From: Verrucomicrobiota bacterium
GTDB taxonomy: Bacteria; Verrucomicrobiota; Verrucomicrobiia; Limisphaerales; UBA11358
DNA length: 46,925 nucleotides
NCBI GenBank assembly: GCA_028872915.1
Contig: JAGWNY010000022.1
Coordinates: 1 to 46,925 of the forward strand
Direction of reading: 5' to 3'
How positions within the stretch are numbered: the first letter of the stretch is position 1; every line of letters begins with the position of its first letter. Position numbers and translations under genes: made by a program. Below the pieces are notes generated by a model. It saw nothing but the letters and a program-made list of their open reading frames with translations. It had not been told where the DNA came from and did not search any database. This document shows, piece after piece, positions 1 through 8,348 of the stretch.

Positions 1-1
1 G

Positions 2-541
2 GCCACCGGCAGCGGAACGAATCATGCCAACATCCCCTTCAATGCATCGCTTTTCCATAAATGCCCTTCTGTTCAGATGCTTTCATGGCTACCCACTAGA
101 AACGTCGAGGAACCAGAAAGAATATCCATTGGCCGGAGCGACGTGGATTTTAGGAAGGGATTACTGCACGTTCGCTTTACGATTACAAAGAACGGCAAAG
201 ACCGTTGGATTCCGCTCAACAGCAGTTTACGGCAACTATTGGAGAAAATGCGCGCGGAGCGGCCCAAAGAATCGGCGGACAAAACTGTGATGCGGGTTTT
301 CGAGTGTCAGAAATCCATAGACCGGGCGGCAAAGCTGGTCGGCGTGAAACGCATCACGCACCATGATTTGCGGCATCTGTTTGCCACGCGGTGCATTGAG
401 GCCGGCGTGGATATTCCGACAGTTTCACGCTGGCTTTGGCATCAGGATGGCGGCGCACTGTGCATGAAGACATATGGCCAATGGAAAGTTTCAGGGAAAC
501 GGAACCGACGCTGCGCTCGATCATCCGCGCCAGCCGGATGA
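2..541 (+). pseudogene. Tyrosine recombinase (integrase), truncated C-terminal catalytic fragment
   Basis: The frame is open from the left edge of the window. The first internal ATG is at 77. Numbered from that ATG, the protein shows the tyrosine-recombinase catalytic core: a possible Arg-I at residue 8, HDLRH at 96-100 (the HxxR box), then WHQDGGALCMKTY with the presumed nucleophile Tyr at 133. Family members normally have LGH where this one has LWH, and continue for 15-25 residues after TYG. Here the similarity stops right after TYG (about position 478) and unrelated sequence follows to the stop. The region before residue 15 also fits the family poorly. I read this as a decayed remnant of an integrated element that lost its C-terminus by rearrangement. 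It could also be the 3' end of a gene that begins outside the window. Family call is confident; functional state is inferred as inactive. Confidence 0.7.
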
Positions 542-1303
542 CGCGCGGATTGTGCGTATGGATTTGGCCGAAGGGAATTTTGCAATACAAGTTGAAGTTC
601 GGCCATGAGCTCGTAACCGCTGCCATCCGGCAGGCCGATGTCCGAAATCAGCAATTGAAATGTCTGGGCGCTGGCCAGCGCGCGCGCCTCGGCAATCGAT
701 CCGGCGGCCGTTACCTTGTATTGCCGCCGTTCGAGCAGTTGCGCCAATGCAATCCGCGTCGGTTCATGGTCCTCCACCAAAAGAATGTTCATGTCCCCGT
801 TGGCGGAATGGCTTCCCGCCGCGTGCGCCGCCGCATGGGCCGGCGAAGGTTCCCCGTTGATCGGCTCTGCAATGAGCGGCAGTTCGATCGTAAAGGTCGC
901 GCCGCGTCCCGGTCCTTCGCTGTGCGCGCTAATCCGTCCGTTATGCAGTTCCACGAGCCTCCCGGCAATCACCAGGCCCAGGCCCAGCCCGCCAAACCGG
1001 TGAGAGTCGCCCTGGCTGGCGTGGTCGCCCTGCGAAAAGGCTTTGAAAAGGCGCCCCATTTAACTCCTGGCTCATCCCAATGCCCGTGTCACTGATTTTG
1101 ATGGAGATCGAGTCGTTCTCGCAGGCCGTCTTGATGGTCACCGATCCTTTTTCGGACGTGAATTTGACGGCGTTCTTGAGCACGTTCCAAAATACCTGCT
1201 GCAGCCGCACCGCGTCCCCAAATAGCTTGAAGGAATAATCGCTTGCGCCATCGCCGTTGGTGGGAGGGCGAATTAATGTCTCGGTTTTCATGCTCTTTTC
1301 CAC
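442..1303 (-). pseudogene. Hybrid sensor kinase / response regulator fragment with frameshift
   Basis: Two overlapping minus-strand frames together encode part of a hybrid histidine kinase. The upstream frame (941-1303) has the N-box (VFWNVLKNAVKF) and the G1 box (DTGIG). The downstream frame (ending at 442) picks up with GRLFKAFSQGD, the G2 box GLGLGL and then a receiver domain (NILLVEDHEP, phosphoacceptor in LLISDIGLP). The switch falls near 1060-1070 in an AAA/GGGG stretch, where one base too many breaks the frame. Receiver similarity ends near position 600, half-way through the domain. The dimerisation/phosphoacceptor (HisKA) part upstream of about 1250 is missing. The gene is therefore truncated at both ends as well as frameshifted and cannot make a working kinase. 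The frameshift alone could be a sequencing error; the truncations could not. It abuts the integrase fragment tail to tail. Confidence 0.7.
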
Positions 1304-1486
1304 TGGCTCAACCGTGGATTATGAACGGGTCATCAACGCTGCTTGCGCCTGTTGGCCGGCACCACGCAGTGGTTTGGGCACCGTCTTTCCGGAGGGGTTG
1401 AGTTGTCCGGAATTCTTGCCCTACGCAGAAAAAATGCCAATGGGTTGAATACCCCAGCCCTTCTTTTCCTTGATTTCCAAGCAGTT

Positions 1487-1507
1487 AAAAAAACCGTTTT
1501 TTACGGC
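1487..1507 (-). terminator. Short rho-independent terminator downstream of gnd
   Basis: Read on the minus strand, a 4-bp CCGT/ACGG stem with a five-A loop is followed directly by seven T residues. It lies about 100 nt after the gnd stop codon. The stem is short, so termination may be weak. The rest of the roughly 300-nt gap from 1304 to 1602 holds no supported gene. Confidence 0.4.
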
Positions 1508-1602
1508 GTTACACCTTGCAAGACTTGTTGCACATCGCAATAAAATCGCCCCACCGTCTTTTATCCGGCTGTGGCTGAAAGTATCGGAGCCAATACCCGT
1601 AG

Positions 1603-3084
1603 CTACACTGTGTAACTGCCGGCTGCCGTCGTTCCCCCTTTGCCCGTCCAATTGGTGTGAAAAAACTGTCCGCGCGGCTTGTCCATCAACTCGTATGTGT
1701 GCGCCCCGAAATAGTCGCGCTGCGCCTGCAACAAATTCGCCGGCAACACGGCGCTGCGATATTGGTCGTAAAACGCCAGCGCCGTTCCGAAAGCGGGCGC
1801 CGGAATTCCTTTCTTCACTGCCGCAGCCACCACGTTCCTCCAGCCCTTCTGGCATCGCTTGATCTCGCCGCGAAAATAATCGTCGAGCAAGAGGTTGCTC
1901 AACTTCGGATTCCCGTCGTATGCCGTCTTGATCTTCCCCAAAAACCGGGAGCGGATGATGCAGCCGCCGCGCCACATCAGCGCGATGCCGCCATAATTGA
2001 GGTTCCATTTGTATTCCGCCGCCGCCGCCCGCATCAGCATGTAACCTTGCGCGTAACTCACGATCTTCGACGCGTACAACGCATCCCGGATTTCCCCAAT
2101 GAATTGTTTCTTTTTCGCCTCATTCCGCGCCACCGACAGCAGCGGACGCGGCCCTTTCAACTTTCGGGCCGCTTTCACCCGTTCATCCTTGAGCGCCGAA
2201 ACGCACCGCGCGTACACGGCTTCCGCAATCAACGTCACCGGCATTCCCAGGTCCGCGCTGTTTTGGACCGTCCATTTGCCGGTGCCTTTCTGGCCGGCAG
2301 TGTCGAGAATTTTGTCCACCAGCGGCGAGCCGTCGGTGTCCTTGTAGGCCAGAATGTCGCGCGTGATTTCGATCAAATAAGAATCGAGTTCGCCGGTGTT
2401 CCATTCCGCAAACGTCTGGTGCAATTCCCGCGCTCCCATTCCCAGCCCGTTTTTCATGACGTTATACGCCTCGCAGATGAGCTGCATGTCGCCGTATTCG
2501 ATGCCATTATGGACCATCTTCACGTAATGGCCGGCGCCATTCTCGCCTACCCAATCACAGCATGGCGCCGGCGCGCCGCTTTCATCCTGCGCCTTCGCCG
2601 CGATGCCCTGAAAAATTTCCTTCACATGCGGCCACGCCGCCGGCGATCCGCCCGGCATGATGCTCGGTCCGTGGCGCGCGCCTTCCTCGCCGCCGCTCAC
2701 TCCCGTGCCAATGAACAGCAGCCCCTTGTTTTGGACGTATTCCACCCTCCGATTCGTGTCTTCAAACAGCGAATTGCCCCCGTCAATAATGATGTCCCCC
2801 GGTTCCAGCAACGGAATCAAGTGCTCGATGAATTCATCCACCGCCTTGCCCGCCTTCACCATCAGCATGACGCGGCGCGGCCGCTTGAGCAGCCCGACCA
2901 TCTCTTGCAGCGAATGCGCCCCGATCACCTTCGTCCCCCTGGCTTCATTCGCCAGGAAATGATCCACCTTTTCAACGGTGCGGTTGAACGCCACCACCGT
3001 AAAACCGTGGTCGTTCATGTTCAAAATGAGATTTTGGCCCATCACGGCCAGCCCAATCAATGCGATGTCAGCTTGTGGTTCCAT
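1603..3084 (-). CDS. gnd: 6-phosphogluconate dehydrogenase (NADP+-dependent, decarboxylating)
   Basis: Oxidatively decarboxylates 6-phosphogluconate to ribulose 5-phosphate in the oxidative pentose-phosphate pathway (cytosolic), yielding NADPH. The 493-residue length is that of the long (about 470-490 aa) family form. Visible motifs are the N-terminal Rossmann loop (ALIGLAVMGQNL, residues 8-19), DGGNSLFEDTNRR near residue 100, the substrate loop GVSGGEEGARHGPSIMPGG, the catalytic-lysine helix HYVKMVHNGIEYGDMQLICEAY region, and the all-alpha C-terminal domain with a tail matching RGQFFHTNW. The start is an ATG at 3084 with no strong Shine-Dalgarno. The gene stands alone: a response-regulator gene ends 119 nt upstream and a weak terminator follows. 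No sign of truncation. A 542-codon open frame on the opposite strand is only a shadow of this gene. Confidence 0.97.
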   Translation of the reverse strand: MEPQADIALIGLAVMGQNLILNMNDHGFTVVAFNRTVEKVDHFLANEARGTKVIGAHSLQEMVGLLKRPRRVMLMVKAGKAVDEFIEHLIPLLEPGDIIIDGGNSLFEDTNRRVEYVQNKGLLFIGTGVSGGEEGARHGPSIMPGGSPAAWPHVKEIFQGIAAKAQDESGAPAPCCDWVGENGAGHYVKMVHNGIEYGDMQLICEAYNVMKNGLGMGARELHQTFAEWNTGELDSYLIEITRDILAYKDTDGSPLVDKILDTAGQKGTGKWTVQNSADLGMPVTLIAEAVYARCVSALKDERVKAARKLKGPRPLLSVARNEAKKKQFIGEIRDALYASKIVSYAQGYMLMRAAAAEYKWNLNYGGIALMWRGGCIIRSRFLGKIKTAYDGNPKLSNLLLDDYFRGEIKRCQKGWRNVVAAAVKKGIPAPAFGTALAFYDQYRSAVLPANLLQAQRDYFGAHTYELMDKPRGQFFHTNWTGKGGTTAAGSYTV

Positions 3085-3203
3085 TTTTCAAGAGCGCGCC
3101 TAAAAATCGGCGAATGCCAACCATACAGGAAAGCCCGCAGGCTGCCAGCAGTTTTTTGCCTTAAAGGAACCCAAATTTGTCCCGGCGCCCCGCTCCAAGC
3201 CAG

Positions 3204-5069
3204 TCAAAGATTCACAATCACTCCCGGAGACAAATTGTCCCGGTCTGAGTCGGACGATTGGCCCAGCATCTCGGCCACGTGGTAGCGTTCCAGCGCAATC
3301 CGCGTGAGCCTTACGTTGATGTCGGAAACGCCTTCGTCCCCAAAGATGATGCGGGTGATGTGCCGCGCGACCTGGTCCAGCGGGTCCGGGGCGCCGTTTA
3401 ATCCTTTCTTGCCCTCGCCCTCGGCCGCCGCCGTGCGGTTGATGATCTGCGGAATGTTGTAACGCTCCAGGGCGATGCGAGTGAGGCGGCGCTGGATTTC
3501 GGAATGCGGTTGGTCGCCGAAAATAATCCGTGTCACCTCAGGCACGAGTTTCTCCAGCAGTTCCTGCTGGTCCTTGCCCGTCTCCTGGCTGGACGGCGCC
3601 CCGTTTACAGCCGGTGGAGGGGCCGATGCGGGAGGAGGAGGAGATGCCGGAGGCCGGGCGGGTGCGGGATCCGCCGGTTTGGGGGAGGCGGTTGCCCGGG
3701 CCTCCGACATTAGTGGTGTTGCCGGCGAAGGCGGCGCGGCCGGCGCTGAACTCGCGCCCACGGTCCGTGCCAGACTTTCCCAACCGGCCTTTTTATCACG
3801 ACCGCCAGCGGAGGCGTCCCCCGCCAAAGCGGGACTGCGCTGCGGCTTGGCCGGAGCGGCCGGAATGGGCGGGGCGACCGTTTCGCTGACCGATGCAACC
3901 CGCTTTTTGGCTCCAACGGCGCGGTCGGGATGATCACTCGGATCCAGCAGGCGCATCACGGTTTTGAGCGCCAATTCCAGCGGCGCAATCGGCTTGGCGA
4001 TCAAATCGTTCCCGCCGCTGAGGACCGCCTGGGCGCGGTTTTGAAATTCCCCGTTTGAGGTGACGAAGATCACCGGCGTCTTTTTGTATCCCGGCAGTTG
4101 GCGGATTTTTTCGCACAACTCAAAGCCGCTGATACGGGGCATTGTGATATCAAGCAGGATGACATCGTATGTCTCCGTTTGCGCCATTTTGAGGGCGGTC
4201 AGCGGGTCCTGGGTGCTCACCGCCTCCATTTTGGCGCGTTTCATTGCCGCGACCGTGGCAAAATTGCAAATCGGGTCGTCATCCACCACGAGCACCTTCG
4301 CATGGAGGGTTTCCTGGGCCATCTCCACGTCCTGGGCCTGAAACAACCGTCCCAGGCAATCCACCGCCTGGGCAATGCTTTGAAACATCGAAGGCGACGA
4401 AATGTTTTTCTTCAGGATGATTTCGAACAAAATCGCCTCCAGCGCGGAAGCCAGATGCCCGACGCGGCTGCATTCGCCGAGGCCGGCCCGCACGCAAAGG
4501 AAGCGGACGCGCTGATACAGCTTGTTCAAGACCTCGCCGCGCTGCGCGTCGTCCGCCGCTTTCACAAATCCAAGACATAATTCACGGATTTTGGACACTT
4601 CCGCCGGCCCCTCCTTCATCAGGTCCGAACGGCTTTCTTTGAGGGAAGCTTCGTCGGCCCCTTCCCGCGATGGCCGCGCGGCCTTCGATCCGGTCAGTTC
4701 GCGGACCGCTTCGATCATTTTGGCGGGCGTGCATTGGGTCTTCTGAAGCCGTTTGTTGGCGCCGGCGGCCATGGCTTTGGACGATCTCTCGTCGAGGTAG
4801 GCATTCGAAAGGACGAGCACGGGCGTCTCCTTCAATTCATCGTCTCCGCGGATAAACGTCAGCACGTCCATCCCATCCAATTTCGGGAGCATGAGGTCCA
4901 GAATCACCAAGCAGGGCCGCAACATCGGCAGCTTTTCCAACGCAATCAGCCCGTCTTCCGCCGCCTCCACACTGTACCCCTCAGCCTCCAGCCGGTTCCG
5001 ATAGATGGTCAGAACGAGGGGATTGTCCTCGACAAAAAGTATGGTATTCGTTGTGTTTTTGATTGCCAT
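3204..5069 (-). CDS. Multi-domain response regulator: REC, degenerate HPt, REC, Pro/Ala linker, two C-terminal repeats
   Basis: A 621-residue cytoplasmic signalling protein. Residues 8-125 form a receiver domain (acidic pair in VEDN, phosphoacceptor Asp58 in VILDLMLP, LSNA switch region). Residues about 158-245 look like an HPt helical bundle (RELCLGFVKAADDA then LYQRVRFLCVRAGLG) but lack the phosphorylatable histidine. Residues 257-375 are a second receiver (VVDDDP, Asp307 in LLDITMP, VTSN, AKP lysine). Residues 385-500 are a low-complexity Pro/Ala linker. The C-terminus carries two copies of a roughly 40-residue repeat (504-543 and 563-602) sharing TRIIFGD and RLTRIALERY. I know of no named domain for this repeat. 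No DNA-binding domain is visible. The start chosen is the ATG at 5069 because the receiver begins eight residues later; an in-frame GTG at 5105 would add 12 residues. A strong Shine-Dalgarno at 5140-5146 fits an out-of-frame leader ORF rather than this start. The partner kinase is unknown. Confidence 0.85.
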   Translation of the reverse strand: MAIKNTTNTILFVEDNPLVLTIYRNRLEAEGYSVEAAEDGLIALEKLPMLRPCLVILDLMLPKLDGMDVLTFIRGDDELKETPVLVLSNAYLDERSSKAMAAGANKRLQKTQCTPAKMIEAVRELTGSKAARPSREGADEASLKESRSDLMKEGPAEVSKIRELCLGFVKAADDAQRGEVLNKLYQRVRFLCVRAGLGECSRVGHLASALEAILFEIILKKNISSPSMFQSIAQAVDCLGRLFQAQDVEMAQETLHAKVLVVDDDPICNFATVAAMKRAKMEAVSTQDPLTALKMAQTETYDVILLDITMPRISGFELCEKIRQLPGYKKTPVIFVTSNGEFQNRAQAVLSGGNDLIAKPIAPLELALKTVMRLLDPSDHPDRAVGAKKRVASVSETVAPPIPAAPAKPQRSPALAGDASAGGRDKKAGWESLARTVGASSAPAAPPSPATPLMSEARATASPKPADPAPARPPASPPPPASAPPPAVNGAPSSQETGKDQQELLEKLVPEVTRIIFGDQPHSEIQRRLTRIALERYNIPQIINRTAAAEGEGKKGLNGAPDPLDQVARHITRIIFGDEGVSDINVRLTRIALERYHVAEMLGQSSDSDRDNLSPGVIVNL

Positions 5070-5156
5070 GCCCGCACCTGCGCAATCCAAGGCAGCACGT
5101 ATCACGCCAAATGCTGATATTGCACAACATAAACCACTTCCTCCTTGTTGTCTAAC

Positions 5157-5196
5157 AGCCGCTTAAAGCGGAACCATGGTTCCGGCTTAAACCGCT
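5157..5196. repeat. 40-nt imperfect palindrome at the alpha-galactosidase stop codon
   Basis: The sequence is centred on the perfect 14-mer GGAACCATGGTTCC and extends outward to 20-nt arms with about four mismatches. It overlaps the last bases of the alpha-galactosidase gene on the minus strand. No T-tract follows, so it may act as an mRNA 3'-end stabiliser, a poor terminator or an operator rather than a classic intrinsic terminator. Confidence 0.5.
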
Positions 5197-6808
5197 ATTC
5201 GTGGACCTTTATCATTTCGGCCCCATGCGGCGCGACGGTCATTGAAAATTCATCGGCGACGCTGCCCAACTCCTTCTCACGCCAGAGATCGCGCACTTTA
5301 TGCGGGCCGGAAATGCCCAAGTCGGACCATTTCACGGTCATCTTTGCCGGCGTATCGCCGAAATTGAAAAGGCCAACGGCTTTTGAGCCGTCCGCCAGGG
5401 GCCTTGCCCATACCTGCAACGGAGTGACCTTGAATGGCTTGCCCCGATTTCCAGGCCGCGGGACTTCAACCGGTTCTCCGGTTTGAGAGACCGGCACGGC
5501 CTGCCTGCCCAATTCATCCTGGTCAACCGCAAGCACTTCGTCATTTTCAAGCAAGCTCAGCGTGAAAGGGTCCATTTGCGTCAGGTCGTTCCCCAGCAGC
5601 AACGGTGAGGCCAGGAGGCACCAAGCCGTCATGTGCGTGTATTCCTCATCAGCGCTCAAACCCGGCTGGCCATGCTCGCGCGTCCCGATTTCGAGCATGT
5701 CCGGATCGTTCCAATGCCCCGGACTGCTGTAATCCGCCCACTTGACCTGCGCCATGATGTGGATGACCAGACTCCACCAATTGGCCTTGATGTCCCCGGT
5801 TGTCCGCCAACTGTTCGCTATCTTCCCAATCGTGGGCGCGTTTTTGACGTTCATGTTGTTCGAAAGACTGAAAATGATGTCGCGCCCGCTTTGCCGCAAC
5901 GCCTCATACATCGCCTCCGTCTCGGGAAGCTCAATCGGGTTCCAGTCATACTTTAAATAATCCACGCCCCACGCCGCCCATTGGTCCGCGTCGTTGGTCC
6001 AAAACTGATACGGCCCGATGGCCCACGGAGGAACATTATGGTTCACGTGCTTCCTGCCGGTCGGCTTGGTCCAGTTGCCCTGAGAATTGTCCGAGCTGCC
6101 GCCGGGAAATCCCGCGTATGACGTCTCCCACGGTGTTGAATAAATCCCGAATTTCAATCCCATGGCATGGATCTGGTCGCAGAGCCGGCCGATGTCCGGG
6201 AATTTCTTATTGCCTTGAAGTCCATGGTACCGGCCGCCGCGCTTGCCCTGCCAAGTATCGTCAATGTTTACATAGGTCCATCCATGATGGATCAGCCCGG
6301 AATCCGCCATGGCCTTCGCATTTTCGAGGACAATCGCCTGCGTGATGCGGGAGCCGTAATGGTTCCAACTGTTCCAGCCCATCGCCGGCGTCAGTGAAAT
6401 CGTCTCTCCCACCACGATCTTGAACTTCTTGCTGTCCTCGCCCAGCGCATTTTTGGCATGAAGCGTGACTGTAAACGAGTCGCCATCCGTCGCGCCCTGG
6501 ATTGTCCCGGTAAAATTCCCCATGCGCGCATCCAACGCCAGGCCCTTGGGCAAATCGTCGGCTGAATATCGGATCGGCGGCTTTCCCGTGGTTGGAATGT
6601 GGTAAAGGAACGGATGGTCCGGGCGAACGCCAAAAATGTCCGGCCCATTGATCCGCGGCGTGGCCGGGGCCGGAGGCGTGCGAATGACTCCGCCGCTGCC
6701 GCTGACCGTTCCGGCGGCGGGCGTGCGATCTACCGCCGGCGCCTGGGCCGCAAGGCTCAATGGCAGCAATAACATGGGAAGCAGGAAGACCTGGGAGATG
6801 AATTTCAT
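5195..6808 (-). CDS. Secreted alpha-galactosidase, glycoside hydrolase family 27, with N-terminal Ig-like domain
   Basis: Hydrolyses terminal alpha-1,6-linked galactose from oligosaccharides or galactomannan. The start at 6808 is chosen because it opens a clear Sec signal peptide: Lys at position 2, a Leu-rich core (FLLPMLLLPLSLA) and a cleavage site near AAQA. The frame is open for 65 codons further upstream, but those do not look like protein. After a short Pro/Ala linker comes a putative Ig fold (PFLYHIPTTGKPPIRYSADD to FKIVVGE, about residues 55-135). The GH27 barrel then begins with TPAMGWNSWNHYG. The nucleophile region is YLKYDWN and the acid/base region is GHWNDPDMLEIG. A beta-sandwich C-terminal domain closes the protein (537 aa), as in the family. 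Export to the periplasm or beyond is inferred. No transporter or sugar regulator lies next to it, so its substrate cannot be refined from context. Confidence 0.93.
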   Translation of the reverse strand: MKFISQVFLLPMLLLPLSLAAQAPAVDRTPAAGTVSGSGGVIRTPPAPATPRINGPDIFGVRPDHPFLYHIPTTGKPPIRYSADDLPKGLALDARMGNFTGTIQGATDGDSFTVTLHAKNALGEDSKKFKIVVGETISLTPAMGWNSWNHYGSRITQAIVLENAKAMADSGLIHHGWTYVNIDDTWQGKRGGRYHGLQGNKKFPDIGRLCDQIHAMGLKFGIYSTPWETSYAGFPGGSSDNSQGNWTKPTGRKHVNHNVPPWAIGPYQFWTNDADQWAAWGVDYLKYDWNPIELPETEAMYEALRQSGRDIIFSLSNNMNVKNAPTIGKIANSWRTTGDIKANWWSLVIHIMAQVKWADYSSPGHWNDPDMLEIGTREHGQPGLSADEEYTHMTAWCLLASPLLLGNDLTQMDPFTLSLLENDEVLAVDQDELGRQAVPVSQTGEPVEVPRPGNRGKPFKVTPLQVWARPLADGSKAVGLFNFGDTPAKMTVKWSDLGISGPHKVRDLWREKELGSVADEFSMTVAPHGAEMIKVHE

Positions 6809-7003
6809 GGGGCGAGTCTGACAAAAATGCAGAACACCACAAGATATATTTAGATCCATGTCGCAAAGCGGGGCTGGGGCGCATCTCACCTTTTTGTGAG
6901 CTTCCGGCCAGACGATGTCCCCCCCTGACGGGGCTCGCCCAATTGCCGGAGGACGCTCAAACTCAAGCTTCAAGCAAAAAGTCCACAGTTCGCCAGATAT
7001 CAA

Positions 7004-8152
7004 TTACCGCTTCAAACCAAGAACCAGGAGGACCAGATCAATGATGAATAGTAGAACGATGGTGATTTCGAGGATCATCATCCAACGATTGGTCTGGTCC
7101 TGCTTGAGGAGCTGGTAAAGATCGGCCAGAGTGCGGAGCTTGCCGTCTATGTTCCGGTGCCAGTCGGCGAGGTGAAAACGCGAGGCGATCCTCTCGTAAA
7201 TCCGCGCCAGATGCCAGTCGCCAAAGAACTTGGAGGCGTTGGACAATTGATCGTTGAAACGGGCCATATCAATGCGTATTTCGCGTAACTCGCGCAGGAT
7301 ATGGGCGCGCGAGCGGAGGGGACGGGCGGCCAGGTCGCGGTAGGACCGTTCGAGCGCCTCGTCCAAAATGCGATCATAGGCCTCCAACTCGGCCAGTTGC
7401 AGGTTGGCCAATTCCATGACGTAAAGCGCCTCGTCAAAATCGTCCGGCTCATCAATGAGCAGAGCCGCGTCCCAGTCCATGACCAGGAAATCGTTCTGGT
7501 AATAACTGAGATAGCGGGCGGTGGATTCGTCGGCTTCCTCGCGGGAGAGCCTCTCCATTTCGGGTTCCTGGGTCAGGAGCGCGGCCACCTGGCGCCGGTT
7601 TGCCTGGAACCACTGCATGGCGCGAACGGGACGGCCTGTTTGATCCATAACCGGCGCGGCGAGGCAGAAGACGGTGTAGGCTTCTTCTTCAGGCAATTCC
7701 GGTTGGGGCCGGATGAAATGGGACTTCAATTCCTGTCCGACTTGGCCGGCCAGGCGGCGGACTTCATCATGAAGGGAGCCTTCGGCGAATTGCAAATCAT
7801 GAAATGCGACCAAGTCTTCGATGCGTTCCAATTCAAATGGGACGCGGACGGTGATACTGATGGCGCCCACTGGCAGCAATTTGACCGCCCGTTCGATCCG
7901 CACCGGCCCCTGGGGTCCCACTCGTTCGACGGACGGGAGGCGGACCATCTGGGGCCGGTAAAAAAACAATTGGCGGGGCGCCCGCTTGTCGCCATCCACG
8001 GAAAATTGTTCGACCGGCTGGCCCAGGAGCGTTTGGATGGGCTGGCGCACGGTGTCATACGCCATGTCAAAGGCATAAATGTACACGACCTCGCCCGTAT
8101 AAGGGGCGGTCTTGCGCACCCCGGTTTTGGCCTTTTGGGTCATGAGCATCAT
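7004..8152 (-). CDS. RMD1/DUF155-like protein with C-terminal membrane anchor
   Basis: The 382-residue protein has a globular N-terminal part (VVYIYAFDMAYDT, then FELERIEDLVAFHDLQFAEGSLHDEVRRLA), a long acidic and helical middle, and a C-terminal segment with the pattern of the RMD1/RMND1 (DUF155) family: helices carrying RSRAHILRELREIRIDMARFNDQLSNASKFFGD, a helical hairpin, and one transmembrane helix at the extreme C-terminus (WMMILEITIVLLFIIDLVLLVLGL). That makes it a tail-anchored inner-membrane protein with most of its mass in the cytosol. Homologues in mitochondria are linked to translation of organelle mRNAs; the role of the bacterial members is not settled, so none is assigned. ATG codons at 8152, 8149 and 8143 are all possible starts. 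It is divergent from the phoB-like gene and ends 195 nt before the galactosidase start; that gap holds no gene I can support. Confidence 0.6.
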   Translation of the reverse strand: MMLMTQKAKTGVRKTAPYTGEVVYIYAFDMAYDTVRQPIQTLLGQPVEQFSVDGDKRAPRQLFFYRPQMVRLPSVERVGPQGPVRIERAVKLLPVGAISITVRVPFELERIEDLVAFHDLQFAEGSLHDEVRRLAGQVGQELKSHFIRPQPELPEEEAYTVFCLAAPVMDQTGRPVRAMQWFQANRRQVAALLTQEPEMERLSREEADESTARYLSYYQNDFLVMDWDAALLIDEPDDFDEALYVMELANLQLAELEAYDRILDEALERSYRDLAARPLRSRAHILRELREIRIDMARFNDQLSNASKFFGDWHLARIYERIASRFHLADWHRNIDGKLRTLADLYQLLKQDQTNRWMMILEITIVLLFIIDLVLLVLGLKR

Positions 8153-8273
8153 ACAACTGAAATTTAATCCATGAACGGATGCTTGTCGAAAATCGGGGCC
8201 GGAGGGGCCGTTCCGGGTGGGAAAAAGGGTGTTTGGACCGAATTTGGAAGACGGGGCGAGCGGGGCAGAAGGG

Positions 8274-8341
8274 CCGTCACCGGTTTGTCACGCGGTTGTC
8301 ACGCAATTGAAATTGTGTGACGATTTGCCGCAGGCTATAAG
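8274..8341 (+). promoter_or_regulatory. Pho-box array and promoter of the phoB-phoR pair
   Basis: Four direct repeats spaced exactly 11 bp start at 8274 (CCGTCAC), 8285 (TTGTCAC), 8296 (TTGTCAC) and 8307 (TTGAAAT). This is the period and core (TGTCA) of PhoB half-sites. A TATAAG -10 element lies at 8336-8341, with a weak TTGTGT -35 at 8313-8318 spaced 17 bp. That fits an activator-dependent promoter. Positions 8298-8321 also form a near-perfect inverted repeat with 11-nt arms around GA. The expected transcript start falls only a few bases before the GTG of the regulator, giving an almost leaderless mRNA. Confidence 0.6.
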
Positions 8342-8348
8342 ATGAGGC

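Noticed and set aside
1657..3285. 542-codon plus-strand open frame opposite gnd
   Set aside because: It is fully antisense to the well-conserved gnd gene, is rich in Arg/His/Pro as expected from GC-skewed third positions, and shows no family motif.
5195..7003. Longer alpha-galactosidase start at 7003
   Set aside because: The 65 extra residues do not resemble protein and would bury a clear signal peptide that starts at 6808.
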